The notes beneath the pieces were generated by a model. That model had not been told where the DNA came from. It worked only from the letters and a program-made list of their open reading frames with translations, and made no database searches. From Warburgia ugandensis (Eukaryota > Streptophyta > Magnoliopsida > Canellales > Canellaceae): 64,000 nucleotides of DNA. Made by a program: the position numbers and the translations under genes. The stretch spans positions 33,055,217 through 33,119,216 of the forward strand of contig CP141139.1 in the NCBI GenBank assembly GCA_035236585.1, in the 5' to 3' direction. Numbering within the stretch: position 1 is the stretch's first letter; every line of letters begins with the position of its first letter. Of the stretch, positions 1 to 12,343 are shown in pieces.

Positions 1-556
1 TGGGACTGATAATTCATGAGAGCGAAGAGATTGAGAAAGATGTTAGAGATGTGCCTCTGAATTTTGTGTGATTAGCGAGTGCCACTCAGATTGAAAGGAC
101 AATTTTATAGGATGGTTATAAGGTTGGACATGCACTATGGATCAGAGTGTTGGGTAATTAAGAAACAAAATATACATAAGATAAGTGTAGCCAAAATGAG
201 GATGTTGAGATGGATGAGTGGCAAGACATGAAAGAGCAGAAATAGAAATGAAAACATTAAAGGAAATTTAGGAGTAGCACTAATAAGTAACAAGATGAGG
301 AAGGGAAGACTTAGATTATTTGAACGTGTTCAGTAGAGATAAAAAATAGTATCAGTTAGAAGGAGTAAGTCTTTTCAAGTCAAAGGCTTTAAAAGGTAAT
401 GAGAAGGCTCAAAAGGATGTGGATAGAAATGGTGAGAAAAGATTTAAAACTTTTTGGACTAAATGAGGCCATGACCCTTAATAAAGGAGAGTGGAGGAAT
501 AAAATTCATGTGCCGACCTCTATTTAGGATAAGACATTGATGATGATGGTGATGAT
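1..556 (+). mobile_element. RTE-type LINE, 3' part (copy 1)
   Basis: This is the tail of an RTE-clade non-LTR retrotransposon, entering from before the window. The conceptual translation, in drifting frames, follows the plant RTE reverse-transcriptase C-terminus: words like FIG/FYR, YGSECW and KMRMLRWM are recognisable, then a run ending in RIH.ADL near 515. It ends in the TGATGA-type simple repeat (about 536-556) usual for RTE 3' ends. The frame is broken many times, so it is dead. The same protein region recurs at 4811-5755, which supports the call. Family assignment rests on remembered motif similarity. Confidence 0.8.
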
Positions 557-559
557 AAC

Positions 560-888
560 TACTTGATAGATATCAAGAAAGTATTTCAATTTGTTAAAAG
601 AATGCATTCAAGCTTCTTTATTATCCCAATGTCTTCAAAGTACATTGATTCATTTATTCAAATTATAAGGGTTGGCAAATACTTAGAAAATTGACAATTG
701 AATATGTCTTTACAATTGGTAAGCAATTTCATGGAGTTGCCAATATTAGAAATGCACTAATCAATCCACATTGGAAGCTGGATATATTGCCTACAATGAG
801 TGAGCAAAACATGTTATGTGGCTGAAACAATTTGTCACTGAGCTTAAAGTGGTAGATAACATTAAATGTCCTATGAGAATCCCTTATA
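560..888 (+). mobile_element. Ty1/copia relic, RNase H part
   Basis: A fragment of copia pol on the plus strand. Around 690-890 the translation reads like the RNase H end of copia polyproteins (YVFTIG, then EAGYIAYNE, then MWLKQFVTELKVV). It stops where RTE LINE copy 2 begins, and matching downstream RNase H sequence resumes at about 5756, so the LINE landed in this relic. The element is an old, broken fossil with several interruptions, lacking its upstream genes here. Confidence 0.7.
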
Positions 889-924
889 ATATATAGACAT
901 AATTAGGGATATATATAAGGGAGT

Positions 925-2037
925 TGTGATGACCCAAGTTTTCACATGCATTTTTAAATGCAAAACTAATTCCTAAGGAGGGATTGATCCCTATTTTAAA
1001 ACCACTTTATAAAAAAACAATGCAATGGAGTTGAAAAGTCTTTTAATTTAAATTCATTTTGAAAACCCCGAGTGTCATTTGCTTTCAAGATGAATAAAGA
1101 AATTTGAAAAATGAAGAAAATCATAAATATTTCCCAAGTTTATCAAGTCACAGCACGTAGTCCAACTGTAATAATTACAGATACATGTCCAAAAGTTAGA
1201 GATTTTACTTACATTCATATTTGCCTCTTCTTCATTTACTTGATCATGGCACCAACATGTCCTGGAGTTTTCTGCCAATTCCTTTTTGGCCTTTTTGGAC
1301 TAATCTATAAAAAAATAATATTTTTTGGTGAGTATTCCTCATACTTAGTAGGTGATCTGATACTACTGTTTTGAAAACACAGTATACAACATGTATAAAT
1401 TCAAGGAGCTTTCCATGTAAAACATCAGTAATTCCTTTTTGTGTAAACATGCATATTTGTGCATAAAATGTAAGCTCATTGATGCCATTTCAACCATGGA
1501 ATCCGTATGCAAATCTAGTCTTCTAAATATGACTAAAATCATAAAATAGAAATCAATAGATCCAAGTAATAAGATTGTAGCAAACACATCAAATCAATGA
1601 GTCAAATATAATAATCATAAAGCTCTTAAAATAGTCATCATTCAACATATGTTAGTATCATGCACATGAGTCTCTCGGCGAACACATCGTGCCAACTGGT
1701 CACGAGTACTCGTATACGACCGTCTCAATGCTATATGCATATCGATAACACTGAAATCATAGGGTCAACTATGCTCACGATCAGCACACAGCTGGAATCA
1801 TGTGGCTCTGATATCTGGAGACCTACCCATCATAGCCTCCACGGTAACTATGGCTGTCCCCAAAAGGGTACCGTGAACACCTCCAGTGGTCATCCTTGTT
1901 TACCATAGTAGTTAGGAAAGGGACAATGTCATTTTGGCAACGATACCATCCACCTTTTTGGTGGTAGAGGCTAGGAGGCCAACCCTGTACATAACAACCT
2001 CTCAGCATAGTGCCCACTAGGCTCAATAGCCCAAAAA

Positions 2038-2081
<44 letters not shown>

Positions 2082-2832
2082 AATCCAAATCCCAATCATT
2101 GTAAATTATGAAATTTATGCATTTATTTACAAACCATGCATGCGATGCATAAAATCAGTTCATGTTAGTATCATATTTAAAGCCATAAAATATGAAGACA
2201 TTTTTGCATACTCGTATAAGAGCATCATATCTCAAAAGCATGCTAAAAATGGTAATAAAGGCAAGAACAATTTTAAGATGCAATTAAAAACTTAGTAGTA
2301 TCAGACTACCTACCTCGACTTAGCATACCTTAGTGAAGTCCTGGATATTTTTTGGAAATAAGAATCCAATCCAATTATTATTTTCTATTTTACAGATCAA
2401 CGGCTAGATCTATACTATAGGTTATAGATCTCTGATTTGTGGTTTTCTAATGGTTGATTCTTATAATTTAGGGTTGATCTAGGTATATTGATCTCCTAAT
2501 ATATCAAATGGATCAATCTATGAGATTTGATCATCTTTGATATTGCCGATCTATGAGATTTCTATGGTTTTTGGGCTATAGTCATGTAAAATAGTTCTCT
2601 TGTCCTAATTTTTATTATATAATTAGGTCCGTATCGTAATTACAAATGCAATAGTTCTTTTGGATCGTCGATCGGAGTTATATAGCCTCCTTAATTGCAT
2701 TTCTAGTGTCGCACCTGAACGGATGAACTAGAATTGTCTGCGTAGGGTCTGCGTGTCACAGTTCCCAGGATGCTTGTGTGTCCTGGTCGAACCGAGACTA
2801 CGTTTGTACGTGTGCGTACCCCTGAAAGACGC
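925..2832 (-). repeat. Left arm of the palindrome
   Basis: Reverse-oriented 3' portion of a long gypsy-type LTR. By eye it matches the right arm at over nine bases in ten across the 300 bases I compared. It contains a TA microsatellite at 2041-2078, mirrored in the right arm at 3670-3695. Confidence 0.85.
2041..2078. repeat. (TA)n microsatellite
   Basis: About 19 uninterrupted TA units inside the left palindrome arm. The counterpart in the right arm is shorter, about 13 units at 3670-3695. Confidence 0.95.
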
Positions 2833-2867
2833 GCCAGGGCGTGCATCTTAGAATGATTTGCACAGAG

Positions 2868-4810
2868 GCATCTTTCAGGTGCACGCACACATACAAACGC
2901 GGTCTCAGTTCGACTAGGATGCACACGCGTCCTGGGAACCGCGACGCACAAATCCTACGCGGACAATTCTGGTTTGTCCGTTGAGGCGCGACACTAGGAA
3001 TGCAATTAAGGAGGCTATATAACTCCGATCGATAATTCGAAAGAACTATTGCTTTCATAATTATGACGTGGACCTAATTATATAATAAAAATTAGGACCA
3101 GAGGACTATTTTACATGACTATAGCCCAAAAACCATAGAAATCTCATAGATCAGCAAGATCAAAGATGATCAAATCTCATAGATTGATCCATTTGATATA
3201 TTAGGAGATCAATATACCTAGATTAACCCTAAATTACATGAATCAACCATTCGAAACCCACAAATCAGAGATCTATAACCTATAGTATAGATCTAGTCAT
3301 TAATCTATAAAATAGAAAATAATAATTGGATTGGATTCTTATTTCCAAATAATATCCAGGACTTCACCAAGGTACATTAGGACTCTCATTAAAGAGGGAC
3401 GCGAGCTAAGTAAAAGCTAAGTGACAACAGTTAAGGTAGGTAGTCTGATACTACTAAGTTTTTAAATGCATCTTAAAATCGTTCTTGTCTATATTACCCT
3501 TTTTAGCATACTTTTAAGATATGATGTTCTTATACGAGTATGCAAAAATGTCTTCATGTTTTATGGCTTTGAATGCGAAACTAGCGTGAACTGATTTTAT
3601 GCATAGCTCGCATGGTTTGTAAATAAATGCATAAATTGCATAATTTATAATAATTGGGATTTGGATTCTTTATATATATATATATATATATATATGCTTT
3701 TTGAGCTATTGAGACTGGTGGGTACTATGCTGAGAGGTTGTTATGTACGGGGTTGGCCTCCCGGCCTCTACCATAAAAAAAGTGGATGGTATTACTGCCA
3801 AATGACATTGTCCCTTCCCTGACTACTGTGGTAAATAGGGATGACCACTGGAGGTGTTCATTGCACCCTTTCGGGGACAACCATAGTCGCTGTGGAGGCT
3901 ATGGTGGGTAGGTCTTTAGATACCAGAGCCACACAATTCTAGTTGCGTGCTGATCGTGAGCATAGTTGACCCTATGATTTTAGTGTTATCAATATGCATA
4001 TAGCATTGAGATGGTCGTATACGAGTACTCGTGACTAGTTGGTGTGATGTGTTTGCCGAGAGACTCATGCGCATGATACTAGCATTTGTTGAATGATTAC
4101 TATTTTAAGAGTTTCATGATTATTATATTTGAAGCGTTGATTTGATGTGTTTGCTACAATCTTATTACTTGGATCTATTGATTTCTATTTTATGATTTTA
4201 GTCATATTTAGAAGACTAGATTTGTGTACAAATTCCATGGTTGAAATGGCATCAATGAGCTTATGTTTTATGCACAAATATGCATGTTTACACAAAAAGG
4301 AATTACTGATGTTTTACATGGAAAGCTCATTGAATTTATATATGTTGTATGCCGTGTTTTCAAAATAGTAGTATCAGATCACCTACTGAGTATGAGGAAT
4401 ACTCACCAAAATATATTATTTTTTTAGAGATTAGTCTAAAAAGGCCAAAAAGGATTAGCAGAAAACTCTAGGGCATGTTGGTGTCACGATCAAGAAAATG
4501 AAGAAGAGGCAAATATGAATGTAAGTAAAATCTCTACCTTTTGGACATGTATCTGTAATTATTACAATTGGACTGTGCGCTGTGACTGGTTAGACCTAGA
4601 AAATATTTATGATTTTCTTCATTTTTCAAAATTTCCTTATTTATCTTGAAAACAAATGACACTCGGGGTTTTAAAAAATGAATTTAAATTAAAAGACTTT
4701 TCAACTGCATTGCATTGTTTTTTTATAAAGTGGTTTTAAAATAGGGATCGATCCCGCCTTAGGAATTAGTTTTGCATTTAAAAATGCATGTGAAAACTTG
4801 GGTTGTCATA
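2868..4810 (+). repeat. Right arm of the palindrome
   Basis: Forward-oriented 3' portion of the same LTR. Its outer terminus is the LTR 3' end. The arm is 35 bases longer than the left one, partly through microsatellite and small indel differences. Confidence 0.85.
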
Positions 4811-5755
4811 GGAGTAGTTACAAATGTTAGGACCACTAGTGGAGAGACTGGTGATCTCCATATTGTTATAAGATTGCACCAAGAATCAGCATTGAGCATA
4901 CCTTTTTATGTTAATTATGGATGAGTTAATAAACATCTACAAGAGGAGATTCATGCTGCATGTTATTTGCAAATGACATAGTTTTGATTAATAAGAAAAG
5001 GTAGGGCGTAAACACAAAGCTAGAGTTGTTAAAGAAACTAAACAATTTAAAACTCGTTGAACTAAGACAGAATATATAGAATGCAATTTTAGTAAGGAAA
5101 GGTGTGCGAGTGAATCACCAATAAAGATTGATAGCCATGAAGTTGTCTGTCCAAAAAGACCACTTTTGATACTTAGGATTGATAACTCGTGAGAGTGGAG
5201 AGATTGAGAGGGGTGTTACCCAAAGAATCGAAGTGGGTTCGAACAAATGGGGATGTATCTTTGGATTTTTATATGATCAACAAATGTCACTCAAAGTGAA
5301 AAGAAAATTCTATAGGATGACTATAATGCCAGCCATGGTTTATGGATCAAAGTTTTGGCCAATTAAGAAACAACATGTCATAGGATGGGCATATCCGAAA
5401 TGAGGATGTTAAGATGGAAGAGTGGCAAGACAAGAAAGGATAAAATTAGAAATGAAAATGTTAGAGAAAACATAACAGTAGCACCAATACTTAATGAGAT
5501 GACAGAGCGTATACTTGATGGTTTTGACATGTCCAATGGGTACAAAAAATGGAGCCAGTTAGAAGGACTAAGTCATCTAAGTTGAAGGCTCTAAAGGGCA
5601 AGGGGAAGATCCAAAAGGAGATGGATAGAAGTGCTGAGAAATATTTTAAAACTTTTGGACTAAATGAGGTCGTGACCCTTGATAGAGGAGAATGGAGGAA
5701 CAAGGATTCATGTAGTTGACCCCTAATCAAGGTAAGGCTTCAATGATGATGATGA

Positions 5756-6840
5756 ACATCCTTGTGATAATAATACTACTGTGCTCTAAATCTAATTGTC
5801 AAAATAGACAAAGCATGTAGAGGTTAAATATCTTCATATGAGAGAGAAAATTCAAAAGGACCAAGTTATTGTTTCTCATATGTCTTCTACACACATGTTG
5901 AGTGAAGCAATGACCAAAACATTTTCCAACTAAATGGCTAATAAGCATTTGGAAAATATAGGATGAAATCTATAGAATTTTAATCTTAACCCATATTTGT
6001 TTTTGGCATGTTCATGGTTCTTGTGTGTAAATATATATGAAATGAAATCCTTTTAGAACAAATATTCTATTCTTCAAATATGTGCAAACATTATTCATCA
6101 TGATGATTCTAAGTCTCACAAATGAAAAACATTCTTCTTTCTAGATTGTAAGATGTTGTGTTCCTAGATTGGAAGATATTGTCTTTCCGGATTGGAAAGA
6201 GATTTATCTTTCTAATATGAAGGAAATTGTCCCTAGAAAACCTTAAACTATCACATGGGTCATGGTTCTGGGCCTACTCATAGAGAGACCTTAATAGTCA
6301 TTAGGAGTGATTTATGGAATTGCTTGGGTGATAAGTGTGTTGGGACAAGCACATTATATGCCTTCATTGTAGATGGTGTGTCCATCACATGTGGTGGGTC
6401 TCAACCATATGTTTTACATCTACACAACATGCATGATTTACAATCATGAAGCATTAAGCATGATTTACTAATTTTTGAAAAAGCATGTTATATTTCATTA
6501 CTTTTGGGAAAGTATTGCTAAGTGATAGACTTAGTTTTTGTCTTCATATGAGAATCATTGTTAGTATAAGGTAAGTTTGACAATTGAGATTTGGATTAGT
6601 AGTGATTAAGTAGATCTCATTGAAGTATTTGTGTGTGTGCTTTAAAGGCATACGGGGAATCAACCCTTTATATCTTTCATAATAAACAAATAAAAAGGGC
6701 TTCCCTTGTTTCGCATAACCCAACTTTCAATACTATTAGCCTCTTCTCTAGGAACACCAACTCATTTAGACTAGGAGAGAGATCAAGGGTGCTGGTTTTG
6801 GTGCATCTCTACAACAAAGAAAGAGGATAGAATCATAAAA
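5756..6840 (+). mobile_element. Ty1/copia relic, RNase H end and probable 3' LTR
   Basis: After the LINE tail, 5760-5935 reads like the end of copia RNase H: CDNNT, then TKHVEVKYLHMREKIQKDQV, then LSEAMTKTF, the usual DPLTKALP position. The following sequence to about 6840 resembles a copia LTR in layout. It includes a short transcript-end-like stretch around 6655-6720 (CCCTTTATATCTTTCATAATAA). No second LTR is in view, so the LTR call is an inference. Old and broken. Confidence 0.55.
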
Positions 6841-9800
6841 TAAAGGTATGTATATAGTGTTTTCTTGATATTTCTTATGAATCTAGGTTCCAAATTCTAA
6901 ACTTAAAGCATTATGACCATCAACTTCTGGGTACATATAGATAGTCTCAATATGTATAACACTATGCTAGATCCATCCTTAGATCTCTATTGTTTTGGCA
7001 CCTTTTTTAAACTTGAATGAACTAAATAGGTGACAAAGAGAAGAAGGAGATGTGCATCTATGTTAGTTCATCCATTCATATGTCCTTGGTGGTATTGCTT
7101 TCTAAGTAGTTTTTACTTTCTAAGTAGTTTTTTTGCATTTCTGTATGTGTCCTATAACATAATTGCTTGCACTATTTAAGTTCATAAATAGGCTAAGGTG
7201 CCACCTTGATCCATTGAGGAAAAAAACTACCTATTACCTTCAAGGAGCTTGTTTCTTGCCAAATTTCAACTCCATCTTAGTTGTGGCAGACTGTCTCTAT
7301 AATGATACTCATCAAATATCATAGTTAGAATTGCATGCATCACCACAAGTATAATATGATTAGCAAAAAAAATCCTACCAAACCATGTAGTATCGAGAAT
7401 TTAATAGGAGCTAGTAGTGTGAAACTAAAACAACCAACCATAAGCCTTAGGTCAATAACCTAAATAAATAAAGTAAATAGTATAAGAGAATAAAATAAAA
7501 TACATGTCCAATGTTCAAAATTATGTCACCACTATGAGAGAAATGACTTGAAGAAGAATATAATATGAAAAACTCCTAAGGTTTAAAGATTTGTTTAAGA
7601 TTCTCAAAAATGTGAACAATTACTAGTTGTTTTTTCCTTTTAATAAAATGGTCAAAGATCTAGAAATGTAAAAGATACTACTTGAGAATAATTGCTTTTA
7701 TCTTGAGCAAAGGGCATCTAGCATAGTGGCACAAGAAGGCAGTTCTCTAGTGGACACCATGAGTTAGGGGTGGCTTGTGTGCCTGTATCCATCATGAAAA
7801 CAAAAAAGGAAGAAGAAGAAGAAGAAGAAGAAGAAGAAGAAGAAGAAGAAGAAGAAAAGATCAAGAATGAAAAAGAAGACTTACTATTGCAGGTTGCTCA
7901 TGTACCCTTGTTCGTCATTCAAATAAAAAGAAAAAATGAAAAGAGAAGGAAGGAAAAAGAAGACTCGGTACTACCTCTAGTCTTGAATGGCCAACAACAT
8001 GTGTTAAGATGTCTGATGTATGAGTACTATTAAACAAACAAGACCCTTTACACTTGAGTGATGGTTTGAATTGTCCAATTTTGTATTTTTCATATAGGGG
8101 AAGAAATGGGTGAAAATTGATTTTCATAGAAAAAGGAATCTTCATGTAAAGTGTTTTACACCTTGAAATTAAATTATGCCAAAGATCCAAGAAATTTTCA
8201 TGGCTTTAAAGTTTTAGACCTTTGATGGAATTCAATATAATGCATAGAACACTTTCCACGGAGAATTACCTTTTCTTCATAGAAATCAATTTCCCAACAA
8301 CCAAACCGGCTATTAGTGTTCTAATAGGAGTGATTTCTGTTAGAAGACTTTTTCTACCTTTGGTGATAATGGTGGTGATTTGCCAGGACTTTATTATTGT
8401 ATAGGCACATTGTCGGACAACATTAAGTTATGTGTCTATTCTATAACTGGCTTTTAGTTCTTTGCTGCATCTTCTTACAACATAATGAATAAAACGAACG
8501 CATCTCATTTGATAGGGAGATTCCACTCAGAAACATGTCATGATTTAGAGCTGGTCTATGGCTATCTAGTACTATGTTATTTTATGTAATTTGTCCTGAT
8601 GCTACCACCTATGACATAAATGGCTATGGGATGTTGTGGATGGTTAGTTACTTATCACAATGGTATATAGGATCTTAACTCGATTAGATATCTACTCTAT
8701 CATGTTTAAGACGCTCCTATCACTCGAAATAGGTGCAAGTATAATCTAAGGTACATTGTTGCAATATGGATGCAGTTTGTCTTCAAATAGTTCTGGGGAA
8801 AGTTTGATCATTAGGAACACAATGTAGCTACAACTTGGACTCCAAACGTTGACTAAGATCCCGAAACCCCGCCCTCTTGAACTAATCTCGTCAGCAAATT
8901 TCTATCATATTTGACAGAGAAGAAGGAAGAAAGGAAAGAGAATACTCAACAAGTTGAAGAAGCATATGGGTTTCAGCTTGCAGAACAGAAGTAAATGGAT
9001 GAAATATAAAGAAAGACGACAAGTAAGAAGAGTTATGCACCTTGTTCACAAGGAAAGGGAGTGATGATGATCTTCGTTCATCTTGCTTTTGATTCCCGTA
9101 AGTGTGAAGGAGAAAGATCAGGAATTTTCCGTCTGAGAAAGGGAACTAATATTCCTTTCTCCCCATATTGAATTTACTCCCGCCCCTTCATGGTTTTTTG
9201 GTTATTTTGAAGTTGAGAGATTCATCTTGAGAACCAGGAACTAAAAAGGTAGAGAAACAGGAACTTTTATTATAAGAGAATTGTAGATAAAGGCAACATA
9301 TTAGTCAACCCATACTAGCCTGCCTTTATCTTTTTATGGATGGTGAATAATGGTTTGCCTTTACCGTTCCTTTCCGTTATCTTAGAGGAACTTCCAGTTG
9401 TTACCATATGTAGAGGTTCTTTTAGCACTTTGTTATCTTAGACCTTTCAAACCTAAGAAGAACAGAAGATTGAACCATAAAAGAGGGAGTCTCAACTCAG
9501 TTCCATGAATCATTGTAAGTGTGTAGAGAACAAAATGCCGCATGGTATAAAATCTTCTATCAGAAGACAATACAAGACTTGACCAAAACTGCAACCATCG
9601 TTACCAATTTACTACCACCCAAAAGGAAAATCCTAAAAGGTTCATTTTAATAGAACTCCAAGGCAACATATAATACCCACCTTGTCACTACTGCCAACTG
9701 AAAATCGACAGAGAGTTAATGAGCATAGTCTTCAATGGCCAAAATTTTCAATATCTTGCTTATTAAATAAGCACTTGTATGTACGTTTACCTTTTCTATC

Positions 9801-11574
9801 TTGCTTGACTAACATAATGAAAATGAGTTTCTTGATCAATTTATGTCTGTCCTCCTTAGTGTATTGCAATAGAAACTTGTAAGCTCTGAAGCCATAGAGA
9901 AAATCATGATTAAGGACACTTGCTTTGTAGATCAAATCCTGTGGGCACTTCGTTTTTATATCAGTTCTATGCGGGGGATATATGGGTTCCATAAACATTC
10001 TGCTGGCCCAAGCAATTTGTAAGAACTTGCCCAGCATTTTCATGAGCATTAAATCCCTGCTCTCAATTGCTTTCCATTTAGGATTTATATTTATGTTAAC
10101 TCTTCAACAATTTCTATCCCAGTTCTGAAGTATTTATTGCAATTGTCCCCAGAGTCTTGGGAATATGTTATGCGCTCCATTCACTTCTAAATGAACTACT
10201 AGAAACGTTTATCCTGCTAATGGTGCTTGGCATTGATTGTGCTGCCAAGTCTCGGCCATAAAAAAGTTAAGAGATTCTGTTGATATCCAGTAGATGAGAT
10301 TGGACGAGGTTACAGCTAGGCATGTACCTGAATTAAAGGGGACAAGGCGAACTGTGGCACACTTGTTGAATAGGAAACTACAATTATCTGATTAATTTCA
10401 TAGCTAAATGGCCTTGTCGGGGATGAAACCACTTGACTGTTGAATCCCAATAGGACCTAAGTGGTTAGGAATGAGAAGCATTTGCATATTAGAATCTAAA
10501 GACATAACATTATTCAAACTTTTTGGACCAAGTGAATCTTGAAAGCTTGCTTTAAAAAGGGTGCCAGTTTCTATGGATATATTTTCTAATCTTCTAACAA
10601 GAGTCTGCATATGGTGTGTTTGCAAAGTAGATAGATTGGCCCATTCTTCAACATAGAGATAGTTTCTTTAGATCTAAGTCATTCATCATGTTTGGAATGA
10701 CGAGATATTACAAATATCAAATTTCATACTTATTGGATGCTTTTAGTGATGTTTCTTTGAGTTGAAAATAAGATCCATCATTTTTTATTGTTTTTAAAGA
10801 CTCAAAACAAGTGGTTGGAATCATCCGAGTACATTGATAGACTTCTCAAAGTTTTACCTGATAAGCCAGACATGATGAAAAACTTAGAACTTTGAAAACA
10901 GTGCCCTACGGTGTATCTACTTCTCTACATCCACCATCTGCATCTACTCGTACTGGGAATCCTTAAAACAAATCTAAAGTTCATTTTAATTTAAAACCAC
11001 ACTTGTATATTGGGCCAAAAATAGTATATTATGTTAGGACTTGGGACTAAGCTTATAGTTGAAATTTTCACCGTTAAAATTAAGGGTTACATGAGGTCTC
11101 CCGAATCCTGTTTATATTAGGAGACAAGACTTACAAGGCCGAAAAGAAAAAGGACGATAATTACAGGAACGCTTTGAAAACGTGAGTCAGTTGTGGGTAA
11201 AAAATAAAATAAAAAATTGCAAAATAACAAAAATACCCAGGAGGAGGTCAAAATTTCAAAACATTGCCCGACTATTGTTCGCCTTTCTGGCAGCCATGCA
11301 ATACAGATCATTTATAAATCGTTCTGGCACAGTTAAGGTAATGCCATAGAATAGTCCTGCAGGCGAAATTGTGAATAGTCCAGTGATTCCCCTGCTTGTC
11401 ATTGGCCGAAAGGTCTAATTGCAGCAGTCTTCTAGACCCAGAGCAACCCTGCAACACTAGGGTTTTGCCAGCTGAAGTTCATTGCTAAAAATGAGGGTAT
11501 TTTGGTTTTGTCATAATAGTCAAAAATGCATTTTAAAAAGCATTTTCTCATTTTCAGACTCATGATTACAAAGT
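6841..11574. other. Unassigned AT-rich region
   Basis: I see no convincing gene in these 4.7 kb. Open frames are short and lack recognisable domains; the longest is the 105-codon minus-strand frame at 9732-10049, whose product matches nothing I know. The tract at 8880-9600 is less AT-rich and looks more like ordinary transcribed or regulatory sequence than the rest, but no exon structure can be supported. A small direct duplication of TTTCTAAGTAGTTTTT lies near 7100-7130. Confidence 0.5.
7808..7857. repeat. (GAA)n microsatellite
   Basis: About 16 AAG/GAA units. An open frame across it encodes a run of glutamates, which is an artefact of the repeat rather than evidence of a gene. Confidence 0.95.
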
Positions 11575-11782
11575 GTAAGAAAAAATAGATAGAACAGTGT
11601 ACGAGGTATGAAAATTCTTGGACATGAATGATCACTCCATTTAAGGGTAAGAAAAAATAGAAAGAACAGAGTACGAGGAATGAAAATTCTTGGACATGAA
11701 TGATCACTCCATTTAAGGGTAAGAAAAAATAGAAAGAACAGAGTACGAGGCATGAGAATTATTGGACTTGAATGATCATTCG
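11575..11782. repeat. 72-base tandem repeat, three copies
   Basis: Copies begin at 11575, 11647 and 11719 with GTAAGAAAAAATAGA and carry GAATGATCACTCC near their ends. The third is incomplete at its 3' side. Copies two and three are nearly identical; copy one is more diverged. 72 is divisible by three, so minus-strand frames show a 24-residue repeat, but no real coding context is seen. Confidence 0.9.
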
Positions 11783-12343
11783 GTCTCCTTCCAAATTTAA
11801 AGGTTGAACATGACACGTGATCTGACTAAACACAAGTACATCATGCGTACGAAAACTATACAGAATTTACCATTTCAGGCTTGTATGATGAGACTGAAGG
11901 GCAAGAGGAGGGCATGACTATTTAGTTGATGTGGTACTTTAATTATATGATGGAAGACAATCACATATGATGGTACGGTGGTACCCATATCAATTTGAAT
12001 CCCCTCTCCTCGAGAAACCCTTATCTAGCATTTCTTCGTAAAAAACTTATGCCAAGCCCATGGATATGGTTTCTGCGCGAAACTATTTTTACCACTCGTT
12101 CCCCGGCTCCTCGAGAAGTCCCTTAACTCAAATTTGCAAATTCTAGTGATTGCAATCCTAATCAAATACCTACAAATAATAATATAAAACATAATACATA
12201 GAAGCACAACTTATATTATGAAATCAAGATCAAGACACCAGAATATTTACGTAAAAACATTTCTCTTGGTAAAGGGAAAAACCACAATCTACCAAATGTC
12301 CACTAAGTACTAATGGTAATATGAAAGTCTCCTCCAGCAACTA
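11783..12343. other. Unassigned flank of the copia relic
   Basis: No gene recognised. The stretch at about 12215-12290 (caccagaatatttacg and following) resembles sequence found inside many plant copia LTRs, so part of this may be another LTR remnant. Confidence 0.35.

Larger units (their letters stand above)
925..4810. mobile_element. Palindromic insertion made of two inverted long-LTR 3' ends (Ty3/gypsy, Tekay/Del-like)
   Basis: Two arms (925-2832 and 2868-4810) are reverse complements of each other around a 35-base spacer. The outer ends read TGTGATGACCCAAG and CTTGGGTTGTCATA, the same LTR terminus facing outward on both sides. The 5 bases GGAGT lie immediately outside at 920-924 and 4811-4815, a perfect target duplication. 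The arms match the 3' part of the LTR beginning at 24477 (same TGATGACCCAAG start when read in reverse). No coding sequence is present; short open frames inside are incidental. It is a fossil LTR derivative, not a whole element. Confidence 0.85.
889..5755 (+). mobile_element. RTE-type LINE (copy 2), 5'-truncated, split by a palindromic LTR insertion
   Basis: Positions 895-924 translate as IDIIRDIYKGV, and 4816 onwards continues VTNVRTTSGETGD, which is the conserved RT stretch preceding the LHQGSALSPYLF block of plant RTE elements (here RLHQESALS). The tail at 5179-5585 reads ITRESGEIERGV, then LKVKRKFYRMTIMPAMVYGS, then EMRMLRWKSGKTRKDKIRNE. It ends in a TGATGA repeat at about 5741-5754. Short similar bases at both borders (AATCCCTT near 878-885, CATCCTTG near 5757-5764) may be the target duplication. 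Stops and frameshifts make it inactive. It is more complete than copy 1 because it keeps part of the palm domain, but its endonuclease is missing. Confidence 0.85.

Noticed and set aside
925-4810. Mutator-like transposon with long terminal inverted repeats
   Set aside because: A 9-bp target repeat fits poorly (6 of 9), whereas a 5-bp repeat is perfect and the ends and arms match long gypsy-type LTRs in the same window.
7690-7800. Possible tRNA-derived SINE before the GAA repeat
   Set aside because: There is a GCATAGTGGC word like box A, but no box B and no target repeat.
7770-8033. Plus-strand frame with a glutamate run
   Set aside because: Driven by the GAA microsatellite; flanking residues show no domain.
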